Below the pieces are notes generated by a model, which ran no database searches, had not been told where the DNA came from, and saw nothing but the letters and a program-made list of their open reading frames with translations. A stretch of DNA of 64,000 nt from Pseudobacteroides cellulosolvens ATCC 35603 = DSM 2933 (lineage in GTDB: Bacteria > Bacillota > Clostridia > Acetivibrionales > DSM-2933), in contig NZ_LGTC01000001.1 in NCBI RefSeq assembly GCF_001262605.1, positions 5,714,001-5,778,000 of the forward strand. Direction: 5' to 3'. Shown piece after piece: positions 35,619 through 43,766 of the stretch (positions within the stretch are counted from its first letter, which is position 1; each line of letters starts with the position of its first letter). A program made the translations under genes and the position numbers.

Positions 35619-37070
35619 CTATTCAACCTTAACAAACTTCCACTGCTGGTTTGTTCCGCCGGTGTACCCCCACTGAATAACTTTTCCTCCATTTACTTTG
35701 GACCCGCCGCTGACATCAAGACACTTTCCACTATATCGGTTTACCAGCTTGAAATATTCCCCTTCAACTTTTGTATATTTCCACTGCTGGTTATGACCTC
35801 CTATATCCCTCCATTGGACAACCCTTGCACCATTTAGTATTGATTTTTGTGAAACGTCCAGAAGCAAATCACTGTAGCGATTAACCAGTTTATAGTACCC
35901 ATCATTTGTTTTGACGAATCTCCACTGCTGGTTATAACCGTTTCTATCAGCCCACTGTATGACATCTGCCCCATTTACACCTGATACATCTTTTACATCC
36001 AGCAGTTTACCGCTTTTTCTATTCGCCAATTTGTAATAGGTATAATGATTGCTACCGGCCTTGCTGTTTGGATCCTTCAAGTTCGGGAGTTCATCAAGGG
36101 TTATAATGAAATCATGATTGTAGACCTTCGTTACATAGCTTGCAGAATTCTCTTTCTTAATGAACGATGTGTGCCAGGTCAAAAACCAGGACCAATTTGT
36201 ATTACAGGATTTCATCTCATCCGGATCAGGGATATTCCCGCATTCGTGATAAGCGATAGGCATTTTATCACCATATATGTTTAGAAGTGCCTTGTACATT
36301 CCATGCTGAATATCGGCATTGTATGTATCTGAACCAACTATATCAACATATTGGTCTCCCGGGTACCATGCTGGATCAGGCTTTTCCGCATAACCCAATA
36401 CCCATATCAGATTATTTAGTTCATAGGTATTGGTATAACAGTCATACATAAGCTTCCACAGGCTTTTAAAGGCTTCCGGCCCTCCTTTGCTCCACCAGAA
36501 CCAGTGGCCGTTCAGTTCATGAAAAGGTCTCCACAATACAGGAACCTTTGCATCCCTGAGCCTTGTCAGTTCTTGTGCTACCCTTGCCATATCATCCATC
36601 ATTGCCTTGTTTAAGGCTGTTCCCGGAGTTAATGCCTGATTTATATCTATTGTACCCTTGCTGGCCTCGTAACCTATACCAACTGTTGGTGCACCCCAAT
36701 GCCAGCAAATTGAAGGAATTCCGCCTTGGTTCCACCATTTGACAGCACGGTTTGTTACTCCGTCTAGATCATTGTTTATAAAGTCCAATCCCCGGATTGC
36801 AGGCAGCTTACCGCTTATTTTTTTAATGTAATCCATTTCATAGTCAGGATTATTATTTACCCATGTAGACTCCTGTTGTCCGGACAAAACTCCTCTTCCC
36901 TTTAGACTGTATATATACGAATAAACATTTTCTACTTCCTGGGAGGCATTTGAATTGGACAAACCCTTTGATGGATTCTTAAATCCGGGTGCAACCGCAA
37001 TACTGCTTATTGTACCAAGAACCACCCAGAGTACTAATATTACAGATATAATTTTTATGCCCTTTAACAT
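35619..37070 (-). CDS. Secreted GH26 beta-mannanase with ricin-type CBM13 domain
   Basis: 483 residues: a hydrophobic signal (about 1-25), a GH26 catalytic domain (about 45-330) and a C-terminal ricin B/CBM13 beta-trefoil (about 340-483) with three QxW repeats (NQQWRF, NQQWKY, NQQWKF). RPFHELNGHWFWW carries the acid/base Glu185 and AYHECGNIPDP the nucleophile Glu276, a spacing normal for GH26. The enzyme cleaves beta-1,4-mannosyl backbones outside the cell. Unlike other exported proteins in the window it has no dockerin, so it is probably free or weakly attached. Start ATG 37068-37070 has GAGGGGGG upstream; in-frame codons further 5' lack a ribosome site. Confidence 0.88.
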   Translation of the reverse strand: MLKGIKIISVILVLWVVLGTISSIAVAPGFKNPSKGLSNSNASQEVENVYSYIYSLKGRGVLSGQQESTWVNNNPDYEMDYIKKISGKLPAIRGLDFINNDLDGVTNRAVKWWNQGGIPSICWHWGAPTVGIGYEASKGTIDINQALTPGTALNKAMMDDMARVAQELTRLRDAKVPVLWRPFHELNGHWFWWSKGGPEAFKSLWKLMYDCYTNTYELNNLIWVLGYAEKPDPAWYPGDQYVDIVGSDTYNADIQHGMYKALLNIYGDKMPIAYHECGNIPDPDEMKSCNTNWSWFLTWHTSFIKKENSASYVTKVYNHDFIITLDELPNLKDPNSKAGSNHYTYYKLANRKSGKLLDVKDVSGVNGADVIQWADRNGYNQQWRFVKTNDGYYKLVNRYSDLLLDVSQKSILNGARVVQWRDIGGHNQQWKYTKVEGEYFKLVNRYSGKCLDVSGGSKVNGGKVIQWGYTGGTNQQWKFVKVE

Positions 37071-37258
37071 GCGACCCCCCTCATTACTAAATTTATAATT
37101 ATGTATCGGTTGATTGAGGTGTATTATTAAGCTTTTCATACATTCATTATTCATTAATTGACATAATAAAATCATTATGTGTTTTTGCAGACCTGATTTT
37201 TCATATGCTATCCCATATTTTAAGATAAAAAGAAATCATAGTTTCATAGACAAAAAAA

Positions 37259-37291
37259 GAAGGCTTTGCAGGTATTAACCTAAAAGCCTTC
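37259..37291 (-). terminator. Terminator of the lipoprotein gene
   Basis: Perfect 9-bp stem GAAGGCTTT/AAAGCCTTC; on the minus strand it is followed by seven T. Confidence 0.75.
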
Positions 37292-37345
37292 ATTCAATAA
37301 TCATCACTAGAATTAGCAATGACACTCATATCAATATTATTATGA

Positions 37346-38131
37346 TTATTCAAACTTCATTGAGTCCAGCATACCTTGAATAATTTTTGCGTTTTCATCA
37401 TTTGTTGAGGTACCTATAAATACAAGTGCATAACCCTTCATAACATATGCATAATATTTTTGTGTAAGCTTTAACTGTTCAGACTCCATTACTGCATCTA
37501 AAACAGCAAATTCCTTGCCCCCGATTTTTTCTGAATATATAGGCTTATCAAGCTTGTAAGGCATTTGGGCTTTTACATCCTGCAATCCCTTTTTTACATG
37601 CTCCAAATATTGGCTTCCCTTGTTTATACCCTGCAAAAAACTGAGTTTCTCAGCCATAATCATAAAATTGCCGTTATCATATGACTGCTGGTTCATCCCT
37701 ATCTTTGAAACCATAAGCAGGTATACTGATTTTGCTTCTGCCAATTCCACTTCGGCTTGCTTGGCTTTGTCGTCACCAGCCACTACTTGTTTACCCATAT
37801 TTAAAACTTGTTTCTTTTCCTCGTCGCTTGCAACCTTCCAGCCTTTTGGAAGCTTTACAGATAACCCAAAATAGTCGTTCTTATATGTGTCCCCTTCATT
37901 TTTACCTAAATCCAACTTTTTATCTGTCTTTTCACTTGGCTCTTCACTAGGTTTCTCACTTGGCTTGTCGCTTGGCTTTTCGCTAGCTTCACTAGGCTTT
38001 TCACTAGATTTCTCGTTGCTGATAATTTCACCTTTGCTAACTTCTTCCTTATCTATACCGCCACATCCAACAGAAGAAAATGCCAGGATTGCTACCAGCA
38101 ATATAATACCTGCAATTTTAAATTTTTTCAT
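37346..38131 (-). CDS. Lipoprotein with Ser/Pro/Glu/Lys repeat linker
   Basis: 261 residues. The lipobox is near AFSSVGCGG (Cys23). A low-complexity linker of SEKPSE-type repeats (about 40-68) would span the wall, followed by a globular domain (about 80-261) starting YKNDYFGLSVKLPKGWKVA, then a region rich in Lys/Gln and ending AYVMKGYALVFIGTS. That pattern resembles PsbP-like/DUF1795-type surface lipoproteins of clostridia, function unknown. It has its own promoter and terminator. Confidence 0.65.
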   Translation of the reverse strand: MKKFKIAGIILLVAILAFSSVGCGGIDKEEVSKGEIISNEKSSEKPSEASEKPSDKPSEKPSEEPSEKTDKKLDLGKNEGDTYKNDYFGLSVKLPKGWKVASDEEKKQVLNMGKQVVAGDDKAKQAEVELAEAKSVYLLMVSKIGMNQQSYDNGNFMIMAEKLSFLQGINKGSQYLEHVKKGLQDVKAQMPYKLDKPIYSEKIGGKEFAVLDAVMESEQLKLTQKYYAYVMKGYALVFIGTSTNDENAKIIQGMLDSMKFE

Positions 38132-38210
38132 ATAGGTCCCCCTAATAAATTAATAATATTAAAAGTGATTAATCTTTTAATATCTAGACTAACCATTAAT
38201 CATTAATACA

Positions 38211-38239
38211 ACTATAAATGAATCTTATTGCTTTGTCAA
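38211..38239 (-). promoter_or_regulatory. Promoter of the lipoprotein gene
   Basis: TTGACA, 17-bp spacer, TATAGT on the minus strand, about 75 bp upstream of the lipoprotein start. Confidence 0.65.
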
Positions 38240-38392
38240 ATTAAGCAGAACCAAAAGCCATAAAGAGGTTTGTTTCACTTTTTGTAACTTTAATGTCATT
38301 TCCCTATTAATAATGTATTGCTTTTACAGCCACTCTTTTTTGAAAACAAGTATATGGCAAGTGACAAGGTCAAACGGAATTTCTTTGATTAA

Positions 38393-38463
38393 TATATGGA
38401 GGATACCAACTAAATTATTGTTTACATAAATAACTAATAATTTAGGTTGATATCCTCCATATA
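38393..38463 (-). repeat. Large imperfect stem-loop after a decayed gene
   Basis: Arms of about 28 nt match with one mismatch and one bulge (TATATGGAGGATA at the outer end). On the minus strand it follows the stop of the decayed fragment by about 36 bp, so it is probably that gene's surviving terminator, although the U-tract is poor. The rest of the gap 38132-38876 holds the lipoprotein promoter, the fragment and nothing else that I recognise. Confidence 0.5.
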
Positions 38464-38498
38464 CTTTATGTTTAAATTATAATTAAGTATGTATCATA

Positions 38499-38606
38499 TT
38501 ATTTCAATGTTACCCGTATTTCACCAAGGCACCTGTAGTTGCCTTCATTATCCCAAGAATATACATGCATAATATACTCTCCTTTTTCATTTTTGTGACC
38601 ATCTTG
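38499..38606 (-). pseudogene. C-terminal fragment of a GBS Bsp-like/Ig-like secreted protein
   Basis: A 35-codon open stretch ending in TAA reads DGHKNEKGEYIMHVYSWDNEG and then NYRCLGEIRVTLK. The GEY-H-VYSWDN-GN pattern with a terminal strand is typical of the last repeat of GBS Bsp-like or cell-wall Ig-like proteins. An in-frame stop lies immediately upstream and no start or ribosome site exists, so this is a remnant. The family assignment is tentative. Confidence 0.4.
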
Positions 38607-38876
38607 TTAACAATAAATCTGATGCCATCATGAAGGCATTTATAAATAGCGAAACATTCTAGAAGCACTTGCTCGGTTTATATGAGTCTTTCAATCTTTT
38701 CCTTCAATTATCTATGTCGTTAAAAGCCTTCACAACCGCCGTTAGAAGCTGGTTTACAAATATACACCGCTTTACTTGAGAGTCCAGACAAGGTATAATA
38801 ATTATAGAACACGTGTTCGCAATGTAGGATAAAGCAAGCTTTATGACCATAAAATAATAATACGGAGGAATTTAAC

Positions 38877-39431
38877 ATGGAAAATTTAAAACTAAATACC
38901 CAGACGCAATATGGGCGTAAAGGTAAGGCATCCTTAATGACATGCTTCCTGTCACTCCTGCTTGTATTCATATTTATAGTAAACACCACTCCCGGAACAG
39001 CATTTGCTGCCGGAGGATCAGTAGGAACTTTATATGTGGACTCACTCTGCCCACTGCAGCAGGAGTTGAGGTTATCAAATCCGACAGCGGCAGCACCGGG
39101 TGGGCGTGGGTTTATGATTCCCCAAAAGGTAGTAGCAATAGCCCCTTCAGGTGGTCCTCTTATTGGTATTCCCATCACATTCGAAGTACTTCCAAACCCC
39201 ATTATAACAGTTGTTATGAGAGGAGATTATAAAAGTAAAATCACGGTTTATACAGACTCTAGCGGAATTGCCACAGCAGCAAGTACATATCCAAAATTCC
39301 TGGGAGAGGGATTTCAAGTATATTCCAACTATAGTGGAATCAAGCAGACGCTGCAGGTAAAGGCAAGTGCTCCAGGCATGAATTCAATAACGTTTGATGT
39401 TATAGTAAAAACCTACAAATATCCTTATTAA
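38877..39431 (+). CDS. Small secreted protein with one Big_1/invasin-like domain
   Basis: 184 residues. A basic leader of about 19 residues precedes a hydrophobic signal (about 20-42) ending near GTAFAAGG. The mature part looks like a single bacterial Ig-like (Big_1) domain: GGPLIGIPITFEVLP, then ITVYTDSSGIATAAST with the family's T-D-x-x-G-x-A motif, and a final strand ITFDVIVKTY. Such domains usually occur in long arrays in adhesins; a lone copy is unusual. Start ATG 38877 follows CGGAGGAA. Its terminator is at 39560. Confidence 0.65.
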   Translation: MENLKLNTQTQYGRKGKASLMTCFLSLLLVFIFIVNTTPGTAFAAGGSVGTLYVDSLCPLQQELRLSNPTAAAPGGRGFMIPQKVVAIAPSGGPLIGIPITFEVLPNPIITVVMRGDYKSKITVYTDSSGIATAASTYPKFLGEGFQVYSNYSGIKQTLQVKASAPGMNSITFDVIVKTYKYPY

Positions 39432-39559
39432 AATAATGACCCCTTGAAGAAAACAGCAAGTCGGCTTTGGTTACCTTTAATAACCCGTCAAGAAATATAA
39501 AAATAGGTGGTTTATGTAAGCACAAAATTCTGGTAAAAAGCAATTAATTATTATATATT

Positions 39560-39592
39560 AAGCCCTGACTGTGAAGATGCAGAACAGGGCTT
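39560..39592 (+). terminator. Terminator of the small Big_1-like gene
   Basis: AAGCCCTG/CAGGGCTT stem followed by CTTTTTAA on the plus strand. The separate small hairpin TGCTGG-AAA-CCAGCA at 39612-39626 may serve the convergent dockerin gene. Confidence 0.7.
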
Positions 39593-39658
39593 CTTTTTAA
39601 TCTAATTAGATTGCTGGAAACCAGCAGGAATAGCTGATTTGCAAAAATACACCAGTAT

Positions 39659-41083
39659 TTAATTGAGATAATCTGTCGAAGCCATATTAAAATTTTTTGC
39701 TATCATAATAATATCTGCCATATTTATTACATTATCTCTATTCAAATCATAGGCATATCTATACCAAGAATCGCCATCAACACTATTAAAACTATTTGTC
39801 ATTTGTATAATATCTGCTATGTTTATTACACCATTATTATCAATATCTCCAATTAACATGGTCAGTGGTTTATCTTTCTGTGATAAACTCACATCTGATT
39901 CAATAGATATATTATTCAATTCTCTCTGCAAATAGTTTTGTTTGCTTATTTTTATTGAGTAAACAGCATTAGCAGCTATTTGATTATCCGGCACAAATAT
40001 TTCAAAGTATCCATCAAAATCTGTTTTAGCATGATAATCGGTTCCAACAATCTCGATATTAAAATCAAGCAAGTAATAAGGATTTACAAAAATCTTATTT
40101 TGAATAAAATCAGGCGTAATATAGCCTGAAATTTTTCTACATAATAAATTCTTAACGGAATAATCAATCCTATTCCATACGTCTCCATCCTCTGATGTTA
40201 AAATGAATTTTTCACTTTCCGATTCACCTAAGATATACAGTTTTCCATTTAAACTAATTATTTTATTCAAAAAGTATGTTGAATCTAACTGTCGAGCACC
40301 CCAATTCTTCCCATCTGATGAAGCGTAAACTATTCCATTACCTGCAATTGCTATAAATCTATTATTAAACGAAACTATGTCATAAATTGATTTACTTGTT
40401 TTATAAACACTTGATCCCCCTTTTAAATCATCTGATATAAAAAGGTATTGAAATGATGTCTGAAACAAATAGCTTTTGCCATTCCAGCATAGTTTATTAA
40501 ACGAATCATCCCCATATTCCTCCATTAATCCATACCACTCAGACCAATTATAGCCGTCCGTTGACTTCATTACTCTACCTGACCCCATATAACCTCCTGC
40601 AGCAATATACTCGGTACCAGTATAAATAATTGAATTAAGATATGTAGCCCCTTTAGAATCTTGTTCTTTCCAATTAAGACCATCTGTAGAAGTGATAATC
40701 GAACGATAACCTACACCAATATATTTTTCTCCATCCCATATAATATCGTCAACAGCAACGGTATCTTCACGATTTCCAAACTTAAAGGAAGACCATTTAT
40801 ATCCATCTGGGGAAGTAAGTATTTTTGTAGAAGTTAGCACCAAATATTGATTATTCCCCCAAATAACTTTAAGCAAACGACTATATTGCTCAATATATGT
40901 TTGAGTCCACCGAACACAATCACTTGATAATTCAATCCCGCCTTTATCATCAATAGCTATAAAAGAACCATTTCCATAAGCGATTCCAACAAAGTTTGGA
41001 GCATCATCTTGTGCAAATCCAAAACTCTGCAGAAGTCCTACAATTAGTAAGACTGTGGTAATTATTAATAAAATTCTTTTCAA
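39659..41083 (-). CDS. Secreted dockerin protein with sialidase-like beta-propeller
   Basis: 474 residues: a signal peptide (to about SFGAQDD), then about 290 residues of repeated blades with recurring S-x-D-G-x-x-W motifs (TSPDGYKWSS, TSTDGLNWKE, KSTDGYNWSE, ASSDGKNWGA, TSEDGDVWNR), characteristic of BNR/sialidase-like propellers. A carboxypeptidase-regulatory-like module (about 315-405) and a C-terminal dockerin with GDIDNNGVINIAD and DLNRDNVINMAD follow. No catalytic residues of a known GH family were identified, so it may be a binding or structural cellulosome component. Alternatives include a GH74-like xyloglucanase relative, but the length is too short for that two-propeller family. Confidence 0.75.
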   Translation of the reverse strand: MKRILLIITTVLLIVGLLQSFGFAQDDAPNFVGIAYGNGSFIAIDDKGGIELSSDCVRWTQTYIEQYSRLLKVIWGNNQYLVLTSTKILTSPDGYKWSSFKFGNREDTVAVDDIIWDGEKYIGVGYRSIITSTDGLNWKEQDSKGATYLNSIIYTGTEYIAAGGYMGSGRVMKSTDGYNWSEWYGLMEEYGDDSFNKLCWNGKSYLFQTSFQYLFISDDLKGGSSVYKTSKSIYDIVSFNNRFIAIAGNGIVYASSDGKNWGARQLDSTYFLNKIISLNGKLYILGESESEKFILTSEDGDVWNRIDYSVKNLLCRKISGYITPDFIQNKIFVNPYYLLDFNIEIVGTDYHAKTDFDGYFEIFVPDNQIAANAVYSIKISKQNYLQRELNNISIESDVSLSQKDKPLTMLIGDIDNNGVINIADIIQMTNSFNSVDGDSWYRYAYDLNRDNVINMADIIMIAKNFNMASTDYLN

Positions 41084-41197
41084 TCATGTACCCCCTTTTC
41101 ACAAATTCCGTTTTAATTATAGTATAAAAATACAAAGTTTGCTACAAGCATATAGGATTATGATCGTGTCAATTCTATTAAAAAGCTTATTTTTATA

Positions 41198-41437
41198 TTA
41201 ATATTTTAAGGAAAAGAGTAATCTATCAATATTTCCAAAATGATTACCATTAAAAGTATCAAAAGTCACATAAATGTCATGAGAATTACTATAAAGATTT
41301 TTTGCACATTCTTGGTAAACACTTAACCTGTGTTCTTGAAATCCATCAACAATATATCTACCGTACTCTCATTCACTTGGCCAGCTAATGCAAATCAGCT
41401 TCCTATAAACTTCGGTGATCAGAGCGGTAAAAAACCT
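41198..41437 (-). pseudogene. Decayed gene fragment upstream of jetA
   Basis: On the minus strand a 56-codon stretch (41201-41368, ending in TAA) reads EYGRYIVDGFQEHRLSVYQ and continues to NHFGNIDRLLFSLKY. It is preceded in frame by TGA and then 22 more codons (ALITEVYRKLICISWPSE). It looks protein-like but has an internal stop and no start. Family not recognised. The remaining part of the 41084-41602 gap carries the jetA promoter and nothing else I can name. No JetD-like sequence is visible. Confidence 0.4.
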
Positions 41438-41513
41438 TTATTACCATATGAGTTTGGGTTGAAAACTACTAACAGCTGCAATTTATAAACAGTTGCAAAT
41501 AACAATTTCTTCC

Positions 41514-41543
41514 TTGCCGCCCGGATACAATATATATTATAAT
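41514..41543 (+). promoter_or_regulatory. Likely promoter of the jet operon
   Basis: TTGCCG (41514-41519), 18-bp spacer, TATAAT (41538-41543), about 60 bp before jetA. Confidence 0.5.
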
Positions 41544-41602
41544 AATGTATTGCTTGGGATAACCAATCGGTATCCCATGACAAACCAAAAGCCGGAGGTT
41601 AC

Positions 41603-43051
41603 ATGAAAGTCTTTGATGTTATACCGGGTCAGTTTTTCAGGATACTGACAGGAAAAAACCGCAATGTTTATGTAGAAATACTTCTGTCCCTGAGAAAAGC
41701 CTTCAAGAACGAACTTTACATAGATAAGGAAAGCCTTGTTAATATATTTGCAGAATGTCTTGGGGATCTAATGATCCCCATTGACATTGAAGCAGAACTG
41801 GAAGAAGCCCTATCCGACTTATCGGACATAAATATAGAAGGGCCCCAATCCATCACATGGTCCTCTATGGCTCATCTAATATTACGCAGGCTTCGTGATA
41901 CAAACTGGATCGAAATTGAGTACAAACAGCGATCCTATGATGAAATAGTCACTATACCTCCGTATTCCGTGAGCATGATTGAATTCCTGCATTCAATTAC
42001 ACAGGAGAACACTCAAAGCTACAAGTCATATGCTTTTAACACCTATTCATCCTTAAAGACAGTTTTAAGTGATGATTCGGAGGATTACCTGTTTACTGCA
42101 TTGGAGTCCGCGTACACCAACTGCAATTTGCTTCGGGACTCCCTAAAGGTGTTACTAAACAACATACGAAGGTACCATCAAATTTTAAACAATTCCGCAG
42201 CTGCCAATGATATTTTGAAGAACCACTTTGAAGGTTACCAGGTGCTGGTGAATGAGAGAATATTCCACCCTCTGGTAACAAGGGACTCTGTGCTGCGATT
42301 CAAAGTGCCCATAATGACCATGATAGACAAAATCCGTTCCAATGAAGAGCTTAGAAAACGCATAGTAGCTCTTGGTATCAAGGAAAGGCAATACAATGAT
42401 CCGGAAAGCGGTATGGAAGAGTTATCCCAGAAGTTATATGAGATTTACGATACCTTCGAGGGGATAGACAGGCTGATGCAGGAGATACAAAACAAGAACT
42501 CGGCCTATACCAAGGCCTCCATAGATAAAATGATATATCTTTTAAACTATGACCAGAGCGTAAAAACAAAGCTTGCAGACATATTGATGAAATATTCCGA
42601 TCTGGATGAAGACAAAAAAGAGGTTGTTTCATCATCTTTAAAACTCTTTAAGCAGAGCTATATTGATGAAAAATCCCCATATTGCAGATCAAATAGGAAG
42701 ATACGGTCCTTTGAGCCGCCTGAGAAAATTAAAATCACTAAAACAGAGCATCCGGAAAATGAGCTGAGTGATTTCCTGAAAAGCGTTAAAAGCCTATATA
42801 GCCAGCAGCAGGTCGCTGAGTATATGGAAAAGGAATTTGGAAGCCGAAAGGTGCTTAATAGCCGGGACCTTTACATAAAGGATGACAGGAGCTTTGTCAT
42901 GATGCTTCTGGCTGCAATGAGGTCAGGAGAAAAAAGGATCTTTTATGATGTGGAATTTTTAGAAGGATATATTGAAAATAAGGGATACCGATACCCAAAT
43001 ATGAGATTCATAAGGAAAGATGAGGAAAACAATGACAAACCTTTGGATTGA
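41603..43051 (+). CDS. jetA: JetA-like kleisin subunit of a Wadjet-type condensin
   Basis: 482 residues resembling the JetA (DUF5716-type) family: MKVFDVIPGQFFRILTGKNR at the start, VYVEILLSLRKAF, then helical segments (RLMQEIQNKNSAYTKASID) and a C-terminal winged-helix-like region. Known JetA is the kleisin-type bridge that binds JetB and the JetC ATPase heads in a plasmid-sensing SMC complex. A CGGAGG site precedes the start. jetB overlaps the 3' end. It is the first gene after a promoter and a decayed region. Family recognition rests on the N-terminal signature and the JetBC context. Confidence 0.8.
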   Translation: MKVFDVIPGQFFRILTGKNRNVYVEILLSLRKAFKNELYIDKESLVNIFAECLGDLMIPIDIEAELEEALSDLSDINIEGPQSITWSSMAHLILRRLRDTNWIEIEYKQRSYDEIVTIPPYSVSMIEFLHSITQENTQSYKSYAFNTYSSLKTVLSDDSEDYLFTALESAYTNCNLLRDSLKVLLNNIRRYHQILNNSAAANDILKNHFEGYQVLVNERIFHPLVTRDSVLRFKVPIMTMIDKIRSNEELRKRIVALGIKERQYNDPESGMEELSQKLYEIYDTFEGIDRLMQEIQNKNSAYTKASIDKMIYLLNYDQSVKTKLADILMKYSDLDEDKKEVVSSSLKLFKQSYIDEKSPYCRSNRKIRSFEPPEKIKITKTEHPENELSDFLKSVKSLYSQQQVAEYMEKEFGSRKVLNSRDLYIKDDRSFVMMLLAAMRSGEKRIFYDVEFLEGYIENKGYRYPNMRFIRKDEENNDKPLD

Positions 43052-43766
43052 AGAATTCGAAAAGCTTAGCATATCAGAGCAAAACATGTTCCGAAAATGT
43101 GTGAACAGTATTCTGGCAAAAACTTTTACCATAAGTGAAACATATGATGAAGATACAGGTATGATGAAATCCAACCCGGAGTATCGTTTTATTGACCGTA
43201 ACTTTGAAATTATAAATACATATTTGTCATATGCAGGCTGGAACCTATTAAAGGACAGAAACCTGGGAGTTATATATATTGAAAGCGAGTATGAGTATAA
43301 CAGATTGCATCTTAACAGCATTACAACTCTTTTTATATACACATTGCGGCTTTTGTACGATGAAGAGCGTGAAAAGCTTACATTAAGATCTACTATACCA
43401 GTTACCACATATGATGTGGTTTCACGCCTCATGACCTTCAATACACTGAAAAGAAAACCTTCGGACAAGGATTTAAGCGATACCTTCAAGCTTTTATCCC
43501 GGTTCAATATCATACAAAAACTGAGCGGTGACTGGACAGAGCCTGATTGCAAGCTCATTATATTTCCATCAATACTCATGGTTCTCCCAAATGACTCAAT
43601 TGGAAGGATATTTAGCAGTCTTCAGGAAGACCTTGCTTCAGATTTGCAGCCCAATGGAGATGAACGTAATGAGATAGATGAGACTTATGAGATAGGTGAG
43701 ACTTATGAAAATGATGACGTTGATGACATTGACCCTGATGTTATACGTGGAGAGGAAAACCAATGA
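43032..43766 (+). CDS. jetB: JetB-like KITE subunit (DUF4194)
   Basis: 244 residues; the tandem winged-helix (KITE) subunit that dimerises on JetA. Recognisable parts are NLWIEEFEKLSISEQNMFRK near the start, YRFIDRNFEIINTYLSYAGW, LGVIYIESEYEYNR and LNSITTLFIYTLRLLYDEER, all typical of DUF4194. An acidic C-terminal tail with repeated DETYE/GETYE units follows. Start ATG 43032 has GAGG 6 bp upstream; an ATG at 43020 adds four residues. It overlaps jetA, and its stop overlaps the jetC start (ATGA), so all three are translationally coupled. Confidence 0.8.
   Translation: MTNLWIEEFEKLSISEQNMFRKCVNSILAKTFTISETYDEDTGMMKSNPEYRFIDRNFEIINTYLSYAGWNLLKDRNLGVIYIESEYEYNRLHLNSITTLFIYTLRLLYDEEREKLTLRSTIPVTTYDVVSRLMTFNTLKRKPSDKDLSDTFKLLSRFNIIQKLSGDWTEPDCKLIIFPSILMVLPNDSIGRIFSSLQEDLASDLQPNGDERNEIDETYEIGETYENDDVDDIDPDVIRGEENQ

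Noticed and set aside
37930..38035. CRISPR-like direct repeats in the lipoprotein gene
   Set aside because: The short repeats are in-frame codons for an SEKPSE-type linker, without spacers.
38720..39202. 160-codon minus-strand open frame
   Set aside because: Overlaps the small secreted Big_1-like gene on the opposite strand, which has a good ribosome site, signal peptide and terminator. The minus-strand frame has none.
41084..41602. Possible jetD remnant upstream of jetA
   Set aside because: Translations of the gap show a decayed minus-strand fragment with no Toprim or DUF2220-like motif.
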